From NCBI GenBank assembly GCA_039197765.1, contig JBCCTX010000004.1:4608-68607 (forward strand): 64,000 bases of DNA. The letters run 5' to 3'. This document shows, piece after piece, positions 44,744 to 54,637 of the stretch. Each line of letters begins with the position of its first letter. Position 1 is the stretch's first letter. The position numbers were made by a program, and so were the translations under genes. The notes below the pieces were generated by a model. It saw only the letters and a list, made by a program, of their open reading frames with translations, did not search any database and was not told where the DNA came from. This DNA comes from JBCCTX01 sp039197765. Lineage in GTDB: Bacteria; Bacteroidota; Bacteroidia; J057.

Positions 44744-45970
44744 TTACTCCGAAAGTGCAGGAGGCTTAATAGGCTGAAATTTGAAAAAGGTAGCACTACG
44801 CCACAACCATTCTAGTGGGCCATATTTGAAGTTTTGAAGCCAAAACCTGCTAAAGAGTGTCTGTAGTACCACCAATAGGAGGGCCATAAGAAAGAGTACA
44901 GTCTGCGAAAACTGGTTGAGATACCCTAGTCCCCAACCAAATAACAGATAGGTCCCAATTACCGACTGAAGAACATAATTGGTCAGGGCCATTCGACCAT
45001 AGGGAACAAAAAAGTTCAGGGCCTTCTCCCACTTTTGGCGCTGATACAAAATCAAAAAAGCACTTAGAATAACCAAGGTTAAGGCTATGTTAATCCATTC
45101 GGCGAAATTAATACCTAAGGCGTGAAGGAAGTGGGTAAAATCAAAGGGTTGTGGGGCGATGGTAAATAGTATGGCGATGATGGCGGTGATGGGAATCAGG
45201 GCGAGAGCAGACCATTTGAGAATTTTTCGAAATAGGTCTTTATACGCTTCCAGTTGATGTAATAAGCCCATTTTTCCAATCCATAATCCCAGTAAGAAAT
45301 ATCCCAAAGTAAGGTAAAATCGTCCTCCAAATCCTATTTGGAAATCCATTTTGGTACGCATTCCATAATCTGCATTTAGCGCAAACACTTGACCTAAAGT
45401 CCCTGTTTGGATAACCTCAAAATAGGTTTTCACAGCAGGCGCTGCCACCTCCATAGGTGCATGAATGCCAAAGGCACTGGTATTTCCTAAAAAGGGAAAC
45501 ACTAACAGGCGTGGGATACTGAATAAAAAGAATGCTGAAGCTATCAATATCCATTTTTTCTCCAATCGATAAAAGGGAATGAGAAAGGGAGTAAGCATCG
45601 CATAAATGGTCAGAATATCTCCCCGATAGAATAATTGATGCACATAGCCAATTGAAAATAATAGTACGGCCCGCCAGAGAAAGCGCAATGAGAAATTTTC
45701 CCCACGCTTCGCTGCCCTATCCATTTGGAGGGAGAAGCTCAGGCCGAATAAAATAGAAAATAGGGCAAAGAACTTGCCCCGAATGAATAAATTGGTTATT
45801 CCCATGACAATATAGTCTACCCAGGAATAGGAAATCCCTTCCATAACTCCTTCAGGAGTAGGACCACCGATATATTGCTCCCCCATATGAACGATCGCTA
45901 CCCCAGCTAGGGCAAAGCCCCGCAAAGCATCGATGGCAAAAATCCGTGTAGATGTAGTAGTAGAATTCAT
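44744..45970 (-). CDS. DUF418/YeiB-like multi-pass membrane protein
   Basis: About ten hydrophobic segments and the family start IDALRGFALAGVAIVHMG, a conserved SILFGLSFSLQMDRAAKRG loop and a C-terminal YGRMALTNYVLQSVIGTYLLFGWGLG. DUF418 proteins lie in the inner membrane and are related to acyltransferase_3-like proteins; their substrate is unknown. A single minus-strand gene next to the glycan region, with no clear functional tie to it. Confidence 0.88.
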   Translation of the reverse strand: MNSTTTSTRIFAIDALRGFALAGVAIVHMGEQYIGGPTPEGVMEGISYSWVDYIVMGITNLFIRGKFFALFSILFGLSFSLQMDRAAKRGENFSLRFLWRAVLLFSIGYVHQLFYRGDILTIYAMLTPFLIPFYRLEKKWILIASAFFLFSIPRLLVFPFLGNTSAFGIHAPMEVAAPAVKTYFEVIQTGTLGQVFALNADYGMRTKMDFQIGFGGRFYLTLGYFLLGLWIGKMGLLHQLEAYKDLFRKILKWSALALIPITAIIAILFTIAPQPFDFTHFLHALGINFAEWINIALTLVILSAFLILYQRQKWEKALNFFVPYGRMALTNYVLQSVIGTYLLFGWGLGYLNQFSQTVLFLMALLLVVLQTLFSRFWLQNFKYGPLEWLWRSATFFKFQPIKPPALSE

Positions 45971-46000
45971 GGCACAAAGATTACATTCTTATTTCGAAGT

Positions 46001-47089
46001 TTAAAATTGTACCTCGAATGTCAGAATGGCTACTTCACGCTCTTTAGACAGCTCCACATTCTCAAGTAGGTCCAAGTCAAAGGGGCGATTTAGGTTATTT
46101 CCCGCTAGATCCTCTAAAAACGTCTCTATACGGATTTCATACGTTCCGGGTAGCCATGAAGAATCTGGGGTAAATTCCCAAGAGGTTCCATCTGGGGGAA
46201 CAGAGACCGTTCCTAGAAACTTATTTCCCTTACTATCCCAAACGGTGAGGGTATGTTGTAAAAGGGCATAATCGAGTGATTCATGAAAAAAAAGAATTAG
46301 GGGAGAAAGGCTATGAGCCTCAGGAGACCTAAGGGCCCAAGTTTCGGGAAGGGGGGAATCATAATCATATTCTGAAATATAGAAACTTTTCCGCACCTCT
46401 GTTTTCAAAGCCTTCCCTTGACGGCTTTTCCATCCTTCCCTAACAACGAGGGCTACGGTTTGGCCTTCCGTCAAGACTTCTCCAAAATGCTGTTGAGATC
46501 CTAAGCCCCGCTTTATGCGCCCCGGGTCTAACCAAAGGGTCAGTCGGGTATGACTTTCATCCCACAGCTCTGGTTTTAGGGGAACAAATGGGCTTTCCAA
46601 GGGCTGACCTGAATGTTCTAGCAAACTCACATGTGAATAGGCAAAGCCTTCACGCATTGGAGAAGAGAATTGTAAATAGAGCTTGAGTTGATTGGCTGGA
46701 AGGCTATCTAAACCGGGAAATATCCTCAGAGAGATAGGAGCTTCAGAGGCTTTCTCGTTGAGAATGTAAAAGGGAATTGAACCTTGATTAGGTAGCTGTA
46801 GTATGTAGGATTGTCCAGGGCGAAAAGAGAAGTAGGGGTAAAAATGGAGGGAATCTCGACTCGACTCCCACCTACCTACTACTGAAGGAATCCCTGACTG
46901 TGGACCTGGAAGAGTATCTCCTACATATACCCGAAATAATTCTCGTGGGTCTTCAGATTCTAAAAGGCTTTCCCAGGTAGTCCGAGCTAATGACAAATGG
47001 GATCTATCTATGGAGATACCGCGCTGTCCCTGACAGGAAACTATACTGGAAAATATCCCTAAAATTAGGATGGAAGCCTGTTTAATCAT
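46001..47089 (-). CDS. Lipoprotein with Ig-like (SbsA-type) domains, function unknown
   Basis: A lipoprotein signal ends at Cys19 (SSIVSC). The body of about 340 residues is beta-rich, with a YILQLPNQGSIPFYI region and a C-terminal SbsA-like Ig segment (WEFTPDSSWLPGTYEIRIETFLEDLAGNNLNRPF). It is a predicted envelope-surface protein of unknown role. It ends 30 bp from the start of the DUF418 gene on the same strand, so co-transcription is possible. Confidence 0.6.
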   Translation of the reverse strand: MIKQASILILGIFSSIVSCQGQRGISIDRSHLSLARTTWESLLESEDPRELFRVYVGDTLPGPQSGIPSVVGRWESSRDSLHFYPYFSFRPGQSYILQLPNQGSIPFYILNEKASEAPISLRIFPGLDSLPANQLKLYLQFSSPMREGFAYSHVSLLEHSGQPLESPFVPLKPELWDESHTRLTLWLDPGRIKRGLGSQQHFGEVLTEGQTVALVVREGWKSRQGKALKTEVRKSFYISEYDYDSPLPETWALRSPEAHSLSPLILFFHESLDYALLQHTLTVWDSKGNKFLGTVSVPPDGTSWEFTPDSSWLPGTYEIRIETFLEDLAGNNLNRPFDLDLLENVELSKEREVAILTFEVQF

Positions 47090-47163
47090 CCATGAGAATA
47101 CTTTACAAGAGAACTTAAGGAAGGAATGGAGGCAGTAGGTTTTCTGCCTCCCTATCTCATATT

Positions 47164-48279
47164 TTACAAGCGTCTTACATTCGGCATATGTAAGCTTAAG
47201 TCTCCATTCGCCATGCGTTGTAGCAGGACGATCTGGGAGTCACTTACTTTGTCCATTTGTAGTACATTTACATAGGGCAAAGCTATAAAATCAACCCCTG
47301 CCGTACCGGAATTCTCCTCTACGGGCTCTGTCAGATAGTCTTCATATGCTTCAATTTTTGTGGGATCAATCTTCATCAGTGCCCGGCTGGTATTGGCAAG
47401 TAAGATAAAGGACTTATCTCCTTTTTTATAACTGATGATGTCAAGGGGTGTATTTCTATTCCCTAATTCGGCAACGGTCATACCTTTGGTATGCGTACTA
47501 GGTTTTACCTCATCCATGGGAAAGATGACCAAAGGCGTACACGTATAACTTGCAACCAAATGGGTTTTCCCATGTAGTACATAGGGCATAAAGGTTTTTA
47601 TGGGAGCATAGGTTTCGTAGCGCCCGTGTGCTGCGTGATAAATTTCTAGAGAGGCATAAGACTGTTTCTCAGAAAAAGGAAAGGGAATACTGCGAAAGGT
47701 TGAGCTGAATTCTTCATTGGAAAGCCCAGATACCATTACCTTTCCATCGTGATAAGCAAGATCGGAAATGGCCCATTTTCTGAGCGAACGTCCCCTCCGA
47801 TCTGTTGCATCTACAGCGACAGCATTTTTCAAATCTATCTGGGAGTATGAAACTTTTTCTAAAGGTACTACATCGAAAGTATCACCTTTCGTTTTAATGA
47901 GCACAGGTGTTCCATCCTCCATGTGCACGCCAAAATAAATAACTTTGGACAAGGGATTAACCGCCATATCATTGATCAAAATCTTGTCAGCCGTTGTACC
48001 CAATAGTGAGGCGATCTTATGGTCTACTTGCTCTATTTGAAAGGGTTCAACTTCTGAAGAAGAAGCGGGATCCTGAGTATCTATGGCTACTACCTTGGCA
48101 TTCTCTGAATCACCGACAAATAAGATTCCTTCGGGGCCAAAAGCCAGAGAGCTCAGTGAGTTAATTTCGGGATTTCCTAGTACAAAGTTATCCGTGAGTT
48201 TAACAGGATAAGGAGTAGCATTCGTTTCAACGTGTAAGGCTACACATAGAACTACCAAAAAACAAAGACATCTTTTCAT
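47164..48279 (-). CDS. Secreted beta-propeller (NHL-like) protein of unknown function
   Basis: The chosen ATG (MKRCLCFLVV...) gives a signal peptide; an upstream start would put 19 residues ahead of it. The 371-residue body has repeated propeller blades such as SSLAFGPEGILFVGDSENAK, ISDLAYHDGKVMVSGLS and IISYKKGDKSFILLANTSRA. This suggests a six- or seven-bladed fold. No catalytic residues can be named. It lies 74 bp upstream of the Ig-like lipoprotein gene on the same strand. Confidence 0.6.
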   Translation of the reverse strand: MKRCLCFLVVLCVALHVETNATPYPVKLTDNFVLGNPEINSLSSLAFGPEGILFVGDSENAKVVAIDTQDPASSSEVEPFQIEQVDHKIASLLGTTADKILINDMAVNPLSKVIYFGVHMEDGTPVLIKTKGDTFDVVPLEKVSYSQIDLKNAVAVDATDRRGRSLRKWAISDLAYHDGKVMVSGLSNEEFSSTFRSIPFPFSEKQSYASLEIYHAAHGRYETYAPIKTFMPYVLHGKTHLVASYTCTPLVIFPMDEVKPSTHTKGMTVAELGNRNTPLDIISYKKGDKSFILLANTSRALMKIDPTKIEAYEDYLTEPVEENSGTAGVDFIALPYVNVLQMDKVSDSQIVLLQRMANGDLSLHMPNVRRL

Positions 48280-48436
48280 GATTCCTGGGGTTAATGTAGT
48301 GTAAAGATTCTGTCTGCAAATAGGAATTAATTCCAACTAAATACGGAATTCTGAGAATTCCTTGAAGCCATAATTGGACCTCCGTAAATTTTTAAGGAGA
48401 TTGAATCACTCTTTACCAACCTCAATCTCGCGATCT

Positions 48437-50032
48437 ATGTTTACACAAACACTAAGGAAAATTTTCACCTTTGTATGGCTACTTGCTGGTACAATAGGTG
48501 TTGAGGGCCAAAGTATGGAGTCTTCTTTCCCATGGCCCAAGGGTAAAAGAATGGCCTTAAGCCTGAGTTTTGACGATGCTAGGCTATCAAACGTAGATGT
48601 CGGGCTCCCCCTATTCAAAGAGTTGGAAACCCAGGTAACCTTTTATGTAAATCCCGAACCGATGAAGGACCGAATGGAAGGCTGGAAGCAGGCTATTCTG
48701 GATGGACACGAAATCGGAAATCATAGTGTGATTCACCCTTGTTCCGGGAATTTTACCTGGGCCCGAGGAAAGGCATTAGACGGTTATTCCCTAGCTACCA
48801 TGAAACAAGAATTGGATCAGGCCAGCCAACAAATTGAAGAAATGTTGGGGATATCTCCCGTATCCTATGCTTATCCCTGTGGCCAAATGTACGTGGGAAG
48901 AGGAAAAGAAACCCGAAGTTATGTTCCGATTGTGGCAGAACTATTCGAATCTGGCAGGGGATGGATGAACGAGGTTCCTAATGACCCCTCTTATGTGGAT
49001 TTCGCCCAACTACAGGGAATCAAAATGGATGGTAAAGATTTTGAAACTGAGATTAAACCCATTCTGAACAATGCTCAAAAAACGGGGGGATGGGTAGTCT
49101 TGGCAGGACACGAAATTGGAGAAGGGGGATTCCAAACTACTCGTACCCAAATGCTGAAGGAATTAATTGCCTATGCAAAAAACCCCGAAAATGGGATTTG
49201 GATCGCCCCTGTTGGGACAATTGCCGCTTTTGTACAGGAAAAAAGAAACGATTGGCAAAACCAACTTCGCGAATCTCTTCGTTTTGCTACTACCTTTGAT
49301 AAAGGCTGGAAAGCAGATTTCGCCATAGGAGATTCCAGTCTGTACCTCGCACCTGAGATTCAAAAAGTTGAGGAAGGCGATACTATCGCGGGTAGAAGGA
49401 TCGCCCAAAACCAGGGGCGATTTGGCAATGCCTTGGCCTTTGACCAAAAGGCTGGACCAAGGTTATTTTTCAAGGCGGATAAAAATATGGGGTATTCCCT
49501 TGAAGATTGGGAGGGAACCATTTCCCTTTGGTTGAGCTTAGACCCAGAAAAGGAGCTCGAACCCGGCTATACAGATCCTATACAAATATCCGATGTAAGC
49601 TATGAAGATGCAGCCCTATGGGTAGATTTTACAGATAAAAATCCACGAGACTTTCGAATGGGGGTTTTAGGAGATAAAGTTGCCTGGAATCCCAAGGGGC
49701 TCGGGCCAGATGACAATCCCGACTTTGCTAGAAGATTGGTTGTGGCTCAAAATCGCCCTTTTGCAAAAGGGGGATGGACTCATATCTGCATTACCTTCTC
49801 TGGCTTAAATACAGAAGATGGAAAAGCCCAACTATATGTAAACGGACTCCTTCAGGGCGAAACTCGAGTTTCTGACCCCTTCACCTGGGAAGAAGAAAAG
49901 GCGATTATGTTTATCGGTCTAAACTACGTGGGACTGATCGATGAAATTGCGGTCTTCGGAAAGGCCCATCCTCCTGAAGTTATACAAAATTTATACTTGC
50001 TTTCCGGAGGATTGAAATCTCTGGTCGAATAA
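48437..50032 (+). CDS. Secreted polysaccharide deacetylase with C-terminal LamG-like domain
   Basis: Start at the ATG that gives a signal peptide (IFTFVWLLAGTIGVEG); the only upstream start is a TTG. The NodB-type deacetylase core has LSLSFDDARLSNVD (metal Asp pair near residues 44-45), HEIGNHSVIHP (metal His pair) and YAYPCG. Residues about 310-520 form a LamG/concanavalin-like jelly roll (GTISLWLSLDP, GWTHICITFSG, QLYVNGLLQG), probably sugar-binding. It should remove acetyl or N-acetyl groups from a glycan outside the cytoplasm. It stands alone, divergent from the propeller gene. Confidence 0.88.
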   Translation: MFTQTLRKIFTFVWLLAGTIGVEGQSMESSFPWPKGKRMALSLSFDDARLSNVDVGLPLFKELETQVTFYVNPEPMKDRMEGWKQAILDGHEIGNHSVIHPCSGNFTWARGKALDGYSLATMKQELDQASQQIEEMLGISPVSYAYPCGQMYVGRGKETRSYVPIVAELFESGRGWMNEVPNDPSYVDFAQLQGIKMDGKDFETEIKPILNNAQKTGGWVVLAGHEIGEGGFQTTRTQMLKELIAYAKNPENGIWIAPVGTIAAFVQEKRNDWQNQLRESLRFATTFDKGWKADFAIGDSSLYLAPEIQKVEEGDTIAGRRIAQNQGRFGNALAFDQKAGPRLFFKADKNMGYSLEDWEGTISLWLSLDPEKELEPGYTDPIQISDVSYEDAALWVDFTDKNPRDFRMGVLGDKVAWNPKGLGPDDNPDFARRLVVAQNRPFAKGGWTHICITFSGLNTEDGKAQLYVNGLLQGETRVSDPFTWEEEKAIMFIGLNYVGLIDEIAVFGKAHPPEVIQNLYLLSGGLKSLVE

Positions 50033-50186
50033 AACGTTCTTATCAATGAATTCTTAAGAAAAATTATCCATTTTAACCTTTAAATAGTAAATTCCAGCCG
50101 TCTGATTAACTTAATCTGCTTTTTTGCACAAATCGAATATCAATTTTTATGCTTGCAGAAACAATCAGACGCTTACTTGTATACCT

Positions 50187-51836
50187 ATGTCTACCTTTTC
50201 TACTAATCTAATCCAAATCCTTCGCAACGTAAAGCCCTATTCCTTCAGGTCCCCGATTTTGGCCATATTGGGAATATTTGGCCTAGGGGTAACGTCTGTT
50301 TATTCCCAATCAGAGCTCGAAGTACCATCATACAATCCTGCAGACCAGGAAAGTCCTTGCGATATGCCTTTATTTCGCCCCATTGAGGATTCTATCCCTA
50401 AGCTCATCCTCAATTTAGGAGCTTCCCCCCAATTTGATTTACTAAGGAGTCTCGATGATCCTGAAACTATGCTCAATCGCATAAAAGGATATGAAAGTAG
50501 GGGAACAAAGGCCGACGTGGAAGAGTTGAATAACCTCCTGAAATGCATTGGTTATACAAATGGAATCACGGATGAAAGGCTTACTGAGGCCTCGCTAGCA
50601 AAGCAACGTTTCTACCGTGGTACGATGGGTATGCTAGGAAACAACCGGCATGAGTATGAATTTTCCCTCATTTCTAACGACGCAAATAAGGGAGTCATTG
50701 AGGCATGGAAGATAATGGGTATGGATACAACTGATTATTTCTTCATTATGTCTGATTGTGGAAATGCCTTCTTTCCAGGCATTCTCGATAGCCCCCAAGC
50801 AGGAAGATTCCCACGCCCTTTTGGAGGTCCTATCCCTCCACCCGTAGAACCTTGTCCAGAATGTGACAAGGACCAAATCCTTACCCTTCAGCGAACAGAT
50901 TACTTTGAACTGGCAGATGAGGAGACCCTTCGCGATACTATGACTTTGCCCATTTATGCGAATACGGAATGCTGTAGAGGAAAAAGTGAATCTCTTACGA
51001 TTTTAGATTCAGCTATCTATATCGTGGATTTGAAAGGGGAAACCTATATGAGAGATACGATTACAACAAGGCTCTCAGGTGTTCAAAATGAAGCTTGTGA
51101 AGATTCCTTCTTCCAAGATTTAGGAAATGGACCTTTACATCAAATGAGTTCCCAGATAAACCTTTCGGCTACCCCTGTCCAAACGGGAGGCTTAGTCTTG
51201 CCAGGGCTCTCTGTAATTACCTATAATGACAATATCCTGCGCTTTTCTGTAGGAACAGAATTTGGGGAAGATGCCCTAGATGAACGCAATCCCGTTACGA
51301 ATGAAATCGAGCGCAACTCTACCTTGCGGCCCATGTACTCCTTTGCTATTGGATTGGAAAAATACATAGGGAATTGCTTTTATATCGCCATCGATGGGCT
51401 ATATGGACGAAAAGAGATCGACGACGTAATTTTCGGCCCTCGAAGAACCGACTCACTGAATATCCCTTCTCCTTTGGAATACTTAGGGTTAAGCCCTACC
51501 CTACTTTACGACATAAAGAACTGTGGAAATGGACTAAAAATTGGATTAGGCCCTCATATCCTTCTGGGGACAAATACTGCAGATGGCTTTTCTGAAGCCG
51601 ACTTTTCATACAGTGCCCTTGGAGTACATGGGGAAGTTGCCTACCCTATTACCCAACGGATAGAACTTTTCGGGCAAATTGGGTTCAACAACCACAAGTA
51701 CAGAAATTTCAACACCCGGGCTATGGAAGGACGTATAGGCGCTAAATACATCTTCTCCCCTAACCGTAAGGGATTGAAGGAGGCACGCAATCCTCAAGTC
51801 ATAGAATTCTTAGAACAGAATTCGGATAGTAATTAG
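50187..51836 (+). CDS. Cys-rich secreted protein with C-terminal outer-membrane-like barrel
   Basis: The ATG start (MSTFSTNLIQI) precedes a signal-like hydrophobic stretch (ILAILGIFGLGVTSVYSQ); a TTG 21 codons earlier is less likely. Residues to about 230 are soluble with several Cys (CIGYTN, MSDCGNAFF). A CPECDK motif near residue 235 and ECCRGK follow. The last 240 residues have barrel-type strands with alternating pattern (FAIGLEKYIGNCFYIAIDGLYGR, FGQIGFNNHKYRNFN) and end in a polar tail. I do not recognise the family. It lies 56 bp upstream of the TonB receptor and is probably first in that operon. Confidence 0.5.
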   Translation: MSTFSTNLIQILRNVKPYSFRSPILAILGIFGLGVTSVYSQSELEVPSYNPADQESPCDMPLFRPIEDSIPKLILNLGASPQFDLLRSLDDPETMLNRIKGYESRGTKADVEELNNLLKCIGYTNGITDERLTEASLAKQRFYRGTMGMLGNNRHEYEFSLISNDANKGVIEAWKIMGMDTTDYFFIMSDCGNAFFPGILDSPQAGRFPRPFGGPIPPPVEPCPECDKDQILTLQRTDYFELADEETLRDTMTLPIYANTECCRGKSESLTILDSAIYIVDLKGETYMRDTITTRLSGVQNEACEDSFFQDLGNGPLHQMSSQINLSATPVQTGGLVLPGLSVITYNDNILRFSVGTEFGEDALDERNPVTNEIERNSTLRPMYSFAIGLEKYIGNCFYIAIDGLYGRKEIDDVIFGPRRTDSLNIPSPLEYLGLSPTLLYDIKNCGNGLKIGLGPHILLGTNTADGFSEADFSYSALGVHGEVAYPITQRIELFGQIGFNNHKYRNFNTRAMEGRIGAKYIFSPNRKGLKEARNPQVIEFLEQNSDSN

Positions 51837-51892
51837 GATTTTTTTTACCACAAGAAAGGAGTAATTTACTTGCTAACTGATGTTTCTCTTAC

Positions 51893-54637
51893 ATGAAACA
51901 CAAACTACTGCTAGTTCTGTTATTCCTTTCCACGATGGTGGGGGTAGGTCAAACTCCCATTCAAGGAGAATTTGGTGCATTGACTCTTCCTGAATTTCGC
52001 AAGAAGCTTCAAAAAGAATATGGGATCGAGCTATTTTATGACCCGGTGTGGGGGGATAGCTTGAGCCTTAAGGGAGAGGAATCCTTTTCTTCTTTAGAAG
52101 GTTTTCTCAGCGCATTTTGTAACCAAAATGGCCTTTCCTTTTTTCAACAAGGGAAAGACGTAATCTTTACTCAAGGTCAAGCCCTCAATCCTAAGTTGCC
52201 TCAAGGGTTCTGGGAAAGTCCAATTCCCCAAGAATCTGAAAGGACTGGAGAATTTAGCTACCTGAATGCGGAATCCCCTAAAGAATCTATCCTTGCAAAT
52301 CCCGAGAACCAAGTGTATTCCATCGGCTCCTTTTCCGCATCAACAGCACCCAGTGTAGCTGGGTACGTTCGAGACAGTCGCACAGGAGAGGCATTAGTGG
52401 GCGCCTCTGTATTTATCCAATCCCCCCCAACAGGGACCCTAACAGATAATTTTGGCTATTATGTTCTCAATCTACCTAGAGGAGCGCACGAGTTGATTTA
52501 CACGTATGTAGGAAAGAAGGAAGCTCGAAGAAATATTGACCTTCAAGGCGAAGGCCAATTGGACGTAGAGCTAGAAGAAGAAATCTTATCCCTTGGAGAG
52601 GTCGTCATCTCAGGAGAAAAGAGCCAAATAGAATCTGTCCAGACGGGTGCTGTAAAACTAAATCTGGGAGAAATCAACACCATTCCCACCGTATTGGGGG
52701 AAGCAGATATCATGAAAATCAGCCTCAACCTACCGGGCGTCCAAACCGTGGGGGAGGGCGCATCAGGCTTCCATGTACGTGGGGGAACAAATGACCAGAA
52801 CCTTATCCTACTCAATGGCATCTCGGTTTACAACCCCAATCACCTATTTGGATTTTTCTCTGCCTTCAATCCAAACGTAATCAAGTATGCAGAGCTTTTC
52901 AAAAGTGGAATCAAGGCCCAATACGGAGGACGAGCCTCTTCTGTATTTGACATCGCCATTCGAGAGGGGAACCGCAATAAACTCATTGCAAAAGGTGGAA
53001 TAAGTCCTATAACGGGAAAAGTGAGTTTGGAAGGACCTATTCCAGGAAATAAGGGTTCCTTCATTGTTGGCCTCCGCAGTACCTATGCAAACTGGCTATT
53101 AGAAGCCCTGGAAGATCCGCGGCTGCGCAATAGCAAAGCCTACTTTGGGGATGTGATCGGAAATCTTACCTTACCCCTTAATGAAAAAAATAACATCAGC
53201 ATCTCTGGGTATTACAGCCGAGATCGCTTTCGGCTGGATAACGACACCCTCTATCGCTATGCCAATGCAAATGCTTCCCTGAAATGGCGCAGGTCCTTTT
53301 CCAATACTTTTTCGGGCTTGCTTACCTTGGGATATACGCACTATTCCTTCTCCATGGATAGCGAGCGCACCCCCTCGAATGCGTTTTCTCTGGACTATGG
53401 AATCAATCAATCCCAGGCAAAGCTGGACTTTGATTGGTATCCCTCCTCAAAGCATCACCTACAATTTGGCCTGCAATCTTCTTTGTACGACCTTAAACCA
53501 GGAGAACTTCTCCCTACCCAGGAACTATCTGGAATACGCCCCCAAATCCTCAATTCAGAGCGAGGGATTGAATCCGCTGTGTATGTAGGAGACGAATTTA
53601 CCCTTTCGTCTCGCCTAAGCATTTACACAGGAATTCGCCTAACTCATTTTACTATGCTTGGACCCGGAGAGGTTTTCCTATATGCACCTGACGTTCCCCG
53701 AGAAAGTAGCTTCATAGTCGATACCCTTTCCTTTGCTTCTGGGCAAAACATAAAAACCTACTGGGGACCTGAACTACATTTTACCTCGCGGTATAAGCTA
53801 AGTAGTCAACTCTCGGCTAAGGTCAGCATAGATCGATCCCAGCAATTCGTCCACATGCTTACAAACACGATTGCTGTATCTCCTACCGACTCCTGGCGCC
53901 TAAGTAATACCTACCTCTCCCCCCAAATTAGCGATCAAGTAGCTTTGGGGCTCTATAAAGAATTCACTGAGTCGGGGCTTGAAGTTTCTTTAGAAGGGTA
54001 TTTTAAGAATCTCCAAAATATCTTAGAGTACAAAGATGGAGCAGATTTGCTGGTAAATGAGACGTTGGAGGCAGATGTAGTAGGGGCAGAAGGGAGGGCA
54101 TTTGGAATAGAATTCTTATTGAAAAAGAAAACCGGGCAGCTCAATGGATGGATCAGCTATACGTTCTCGAGGACTCGTCTACGAGCAGATAGTCCTTTCC
54201 CAGAAGAGCGCATCAATGAAGGAGACTGGTACTCCGCCAACTACGACATTCCCCATAATGTAGCCGTAATCTCCAACTATAAGGTCAACCGAAGGGTAAA
54301 TTTCTCGCTGAACCTGGCCTATCGTACAGGAAGACCTACTACTGTCCCGATCACCCAGTACCAATTCCGGGGAAATCAACTAGCCTATTTCTCCCAGCGA
54401 AACGAATTTCGAGTACCCGATTATTTCCGAGCAGATGTGGCTATCAATATTGAAGGAAACCACAAAGTAGATAAATTGGGACATAGTTCCTGGTCATTCT
54501 CTATTTACAACCTTACAGGAAGGAACAATGCATACTCTGTATTTTCCCGCTTTCAAGAAGGGAGGGTTCAGACGTTTCAACTCTCTGTCTTCGCCCGTCC
54601 TGTGCTTTCGCTCACTTATAATTTTGAACTGCGATGA
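51893..54637 (+). CDS. TonB-dependent receptor with STN-like N-terminal domain
   Basis: A 914-residue receptor. After the signal peptide, residues 20-90 (GALTLPEFRKKLQKEYGIELFYDP, FLSAFCNQNGLSFFQQ) look like a secretin/TonB short N-terminal (STN) domain. A carboxypeptidase-D regulatory-like domain (VAGYVRDSRTGEALVGASVFI) follows, then the plug (FHVRGGTNDQNLILLNGISVYNPNHLFG) and the barrel ending in SLTYNFEL. STN domains normally signal to FecR anti-sigma factors, but no FecR or sigma gene is present in the window. The DUF4249 gene starts inside its last codons (ATGA). Confidence 0.92.
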   Translation: MKHKLLLVLLFLSTMVGVGQTPIQGEFGALTLPEFRKKLQKEYGIELFYDPVWGDSLSLKGEESFSSLEGFLSAFCNQNGLSFFQQGKDVIFTQGQALNPKLPQGFWESPIPQESERTGEFSYLNAESPKESILANPENQVYSIGSFSASTAPSVAGYVRDSRTGEALVGASVFIQSPPTGTLTDNFGYYVLNLPRGAHELIYTYVGKKEARRNIDLQGEGQLDVELEEEILSLGEVVISGEKSQIESVQTGAVKLNLGEINTIPTVLGEADIMKISLNLPGVQTVGEGASGFHVRGGTNDQNLILLNGISVYNPNHLFGFFSAFNPNVIKYAELFKSGIKAQYGGRASSVFDIAIREGNRNKLIAKGGISPITGKVSLEGPIPGNKGSFIVGLRSTYANWLLEALEDPRLRNSKAYFGDVIGNLTLPLNEKNNISISGYYSRDRFRLDNDTLYRYANANASLKWRRSFSNTFSGLLTLGYTHYSFSMDSERTPSNAFSLDYGINQSQAKLDFDWYPSSKHHLQFGLQSSLYDLKPGELLPTQELSGIRPQILNSERGIESAVYVGDEFTLSSRLSIYTGIRLTHFTMLGPGEVFLYAPDVPRESSFIVDTLSFASGQNIKTYWGPELHFTSRYKLSSQLSAKVSIDRSQQFVHMLTNTIAVSPTDSWRLSNTYLSPQISDQVALGLYKEFTESGLEVSLEGYFKNLQNILEYKDGADLLVNETLEADVVGAEGRAFGIEFLLKKKTGQLNGWISYTFSRTRLRADSPFPEERINEGDWYSANYDIPHNVAVISNYKVNRRVNFSLNLAYRTGRPTTVPITQYQFRGNQLAYFSQRNEFRVPDYFRADVAINIEGNHKVDKLGHSSWSFSIYNLTGRNNAYSVFSRFQEGRVQTFQLSVFARPVLSLTYNFELR

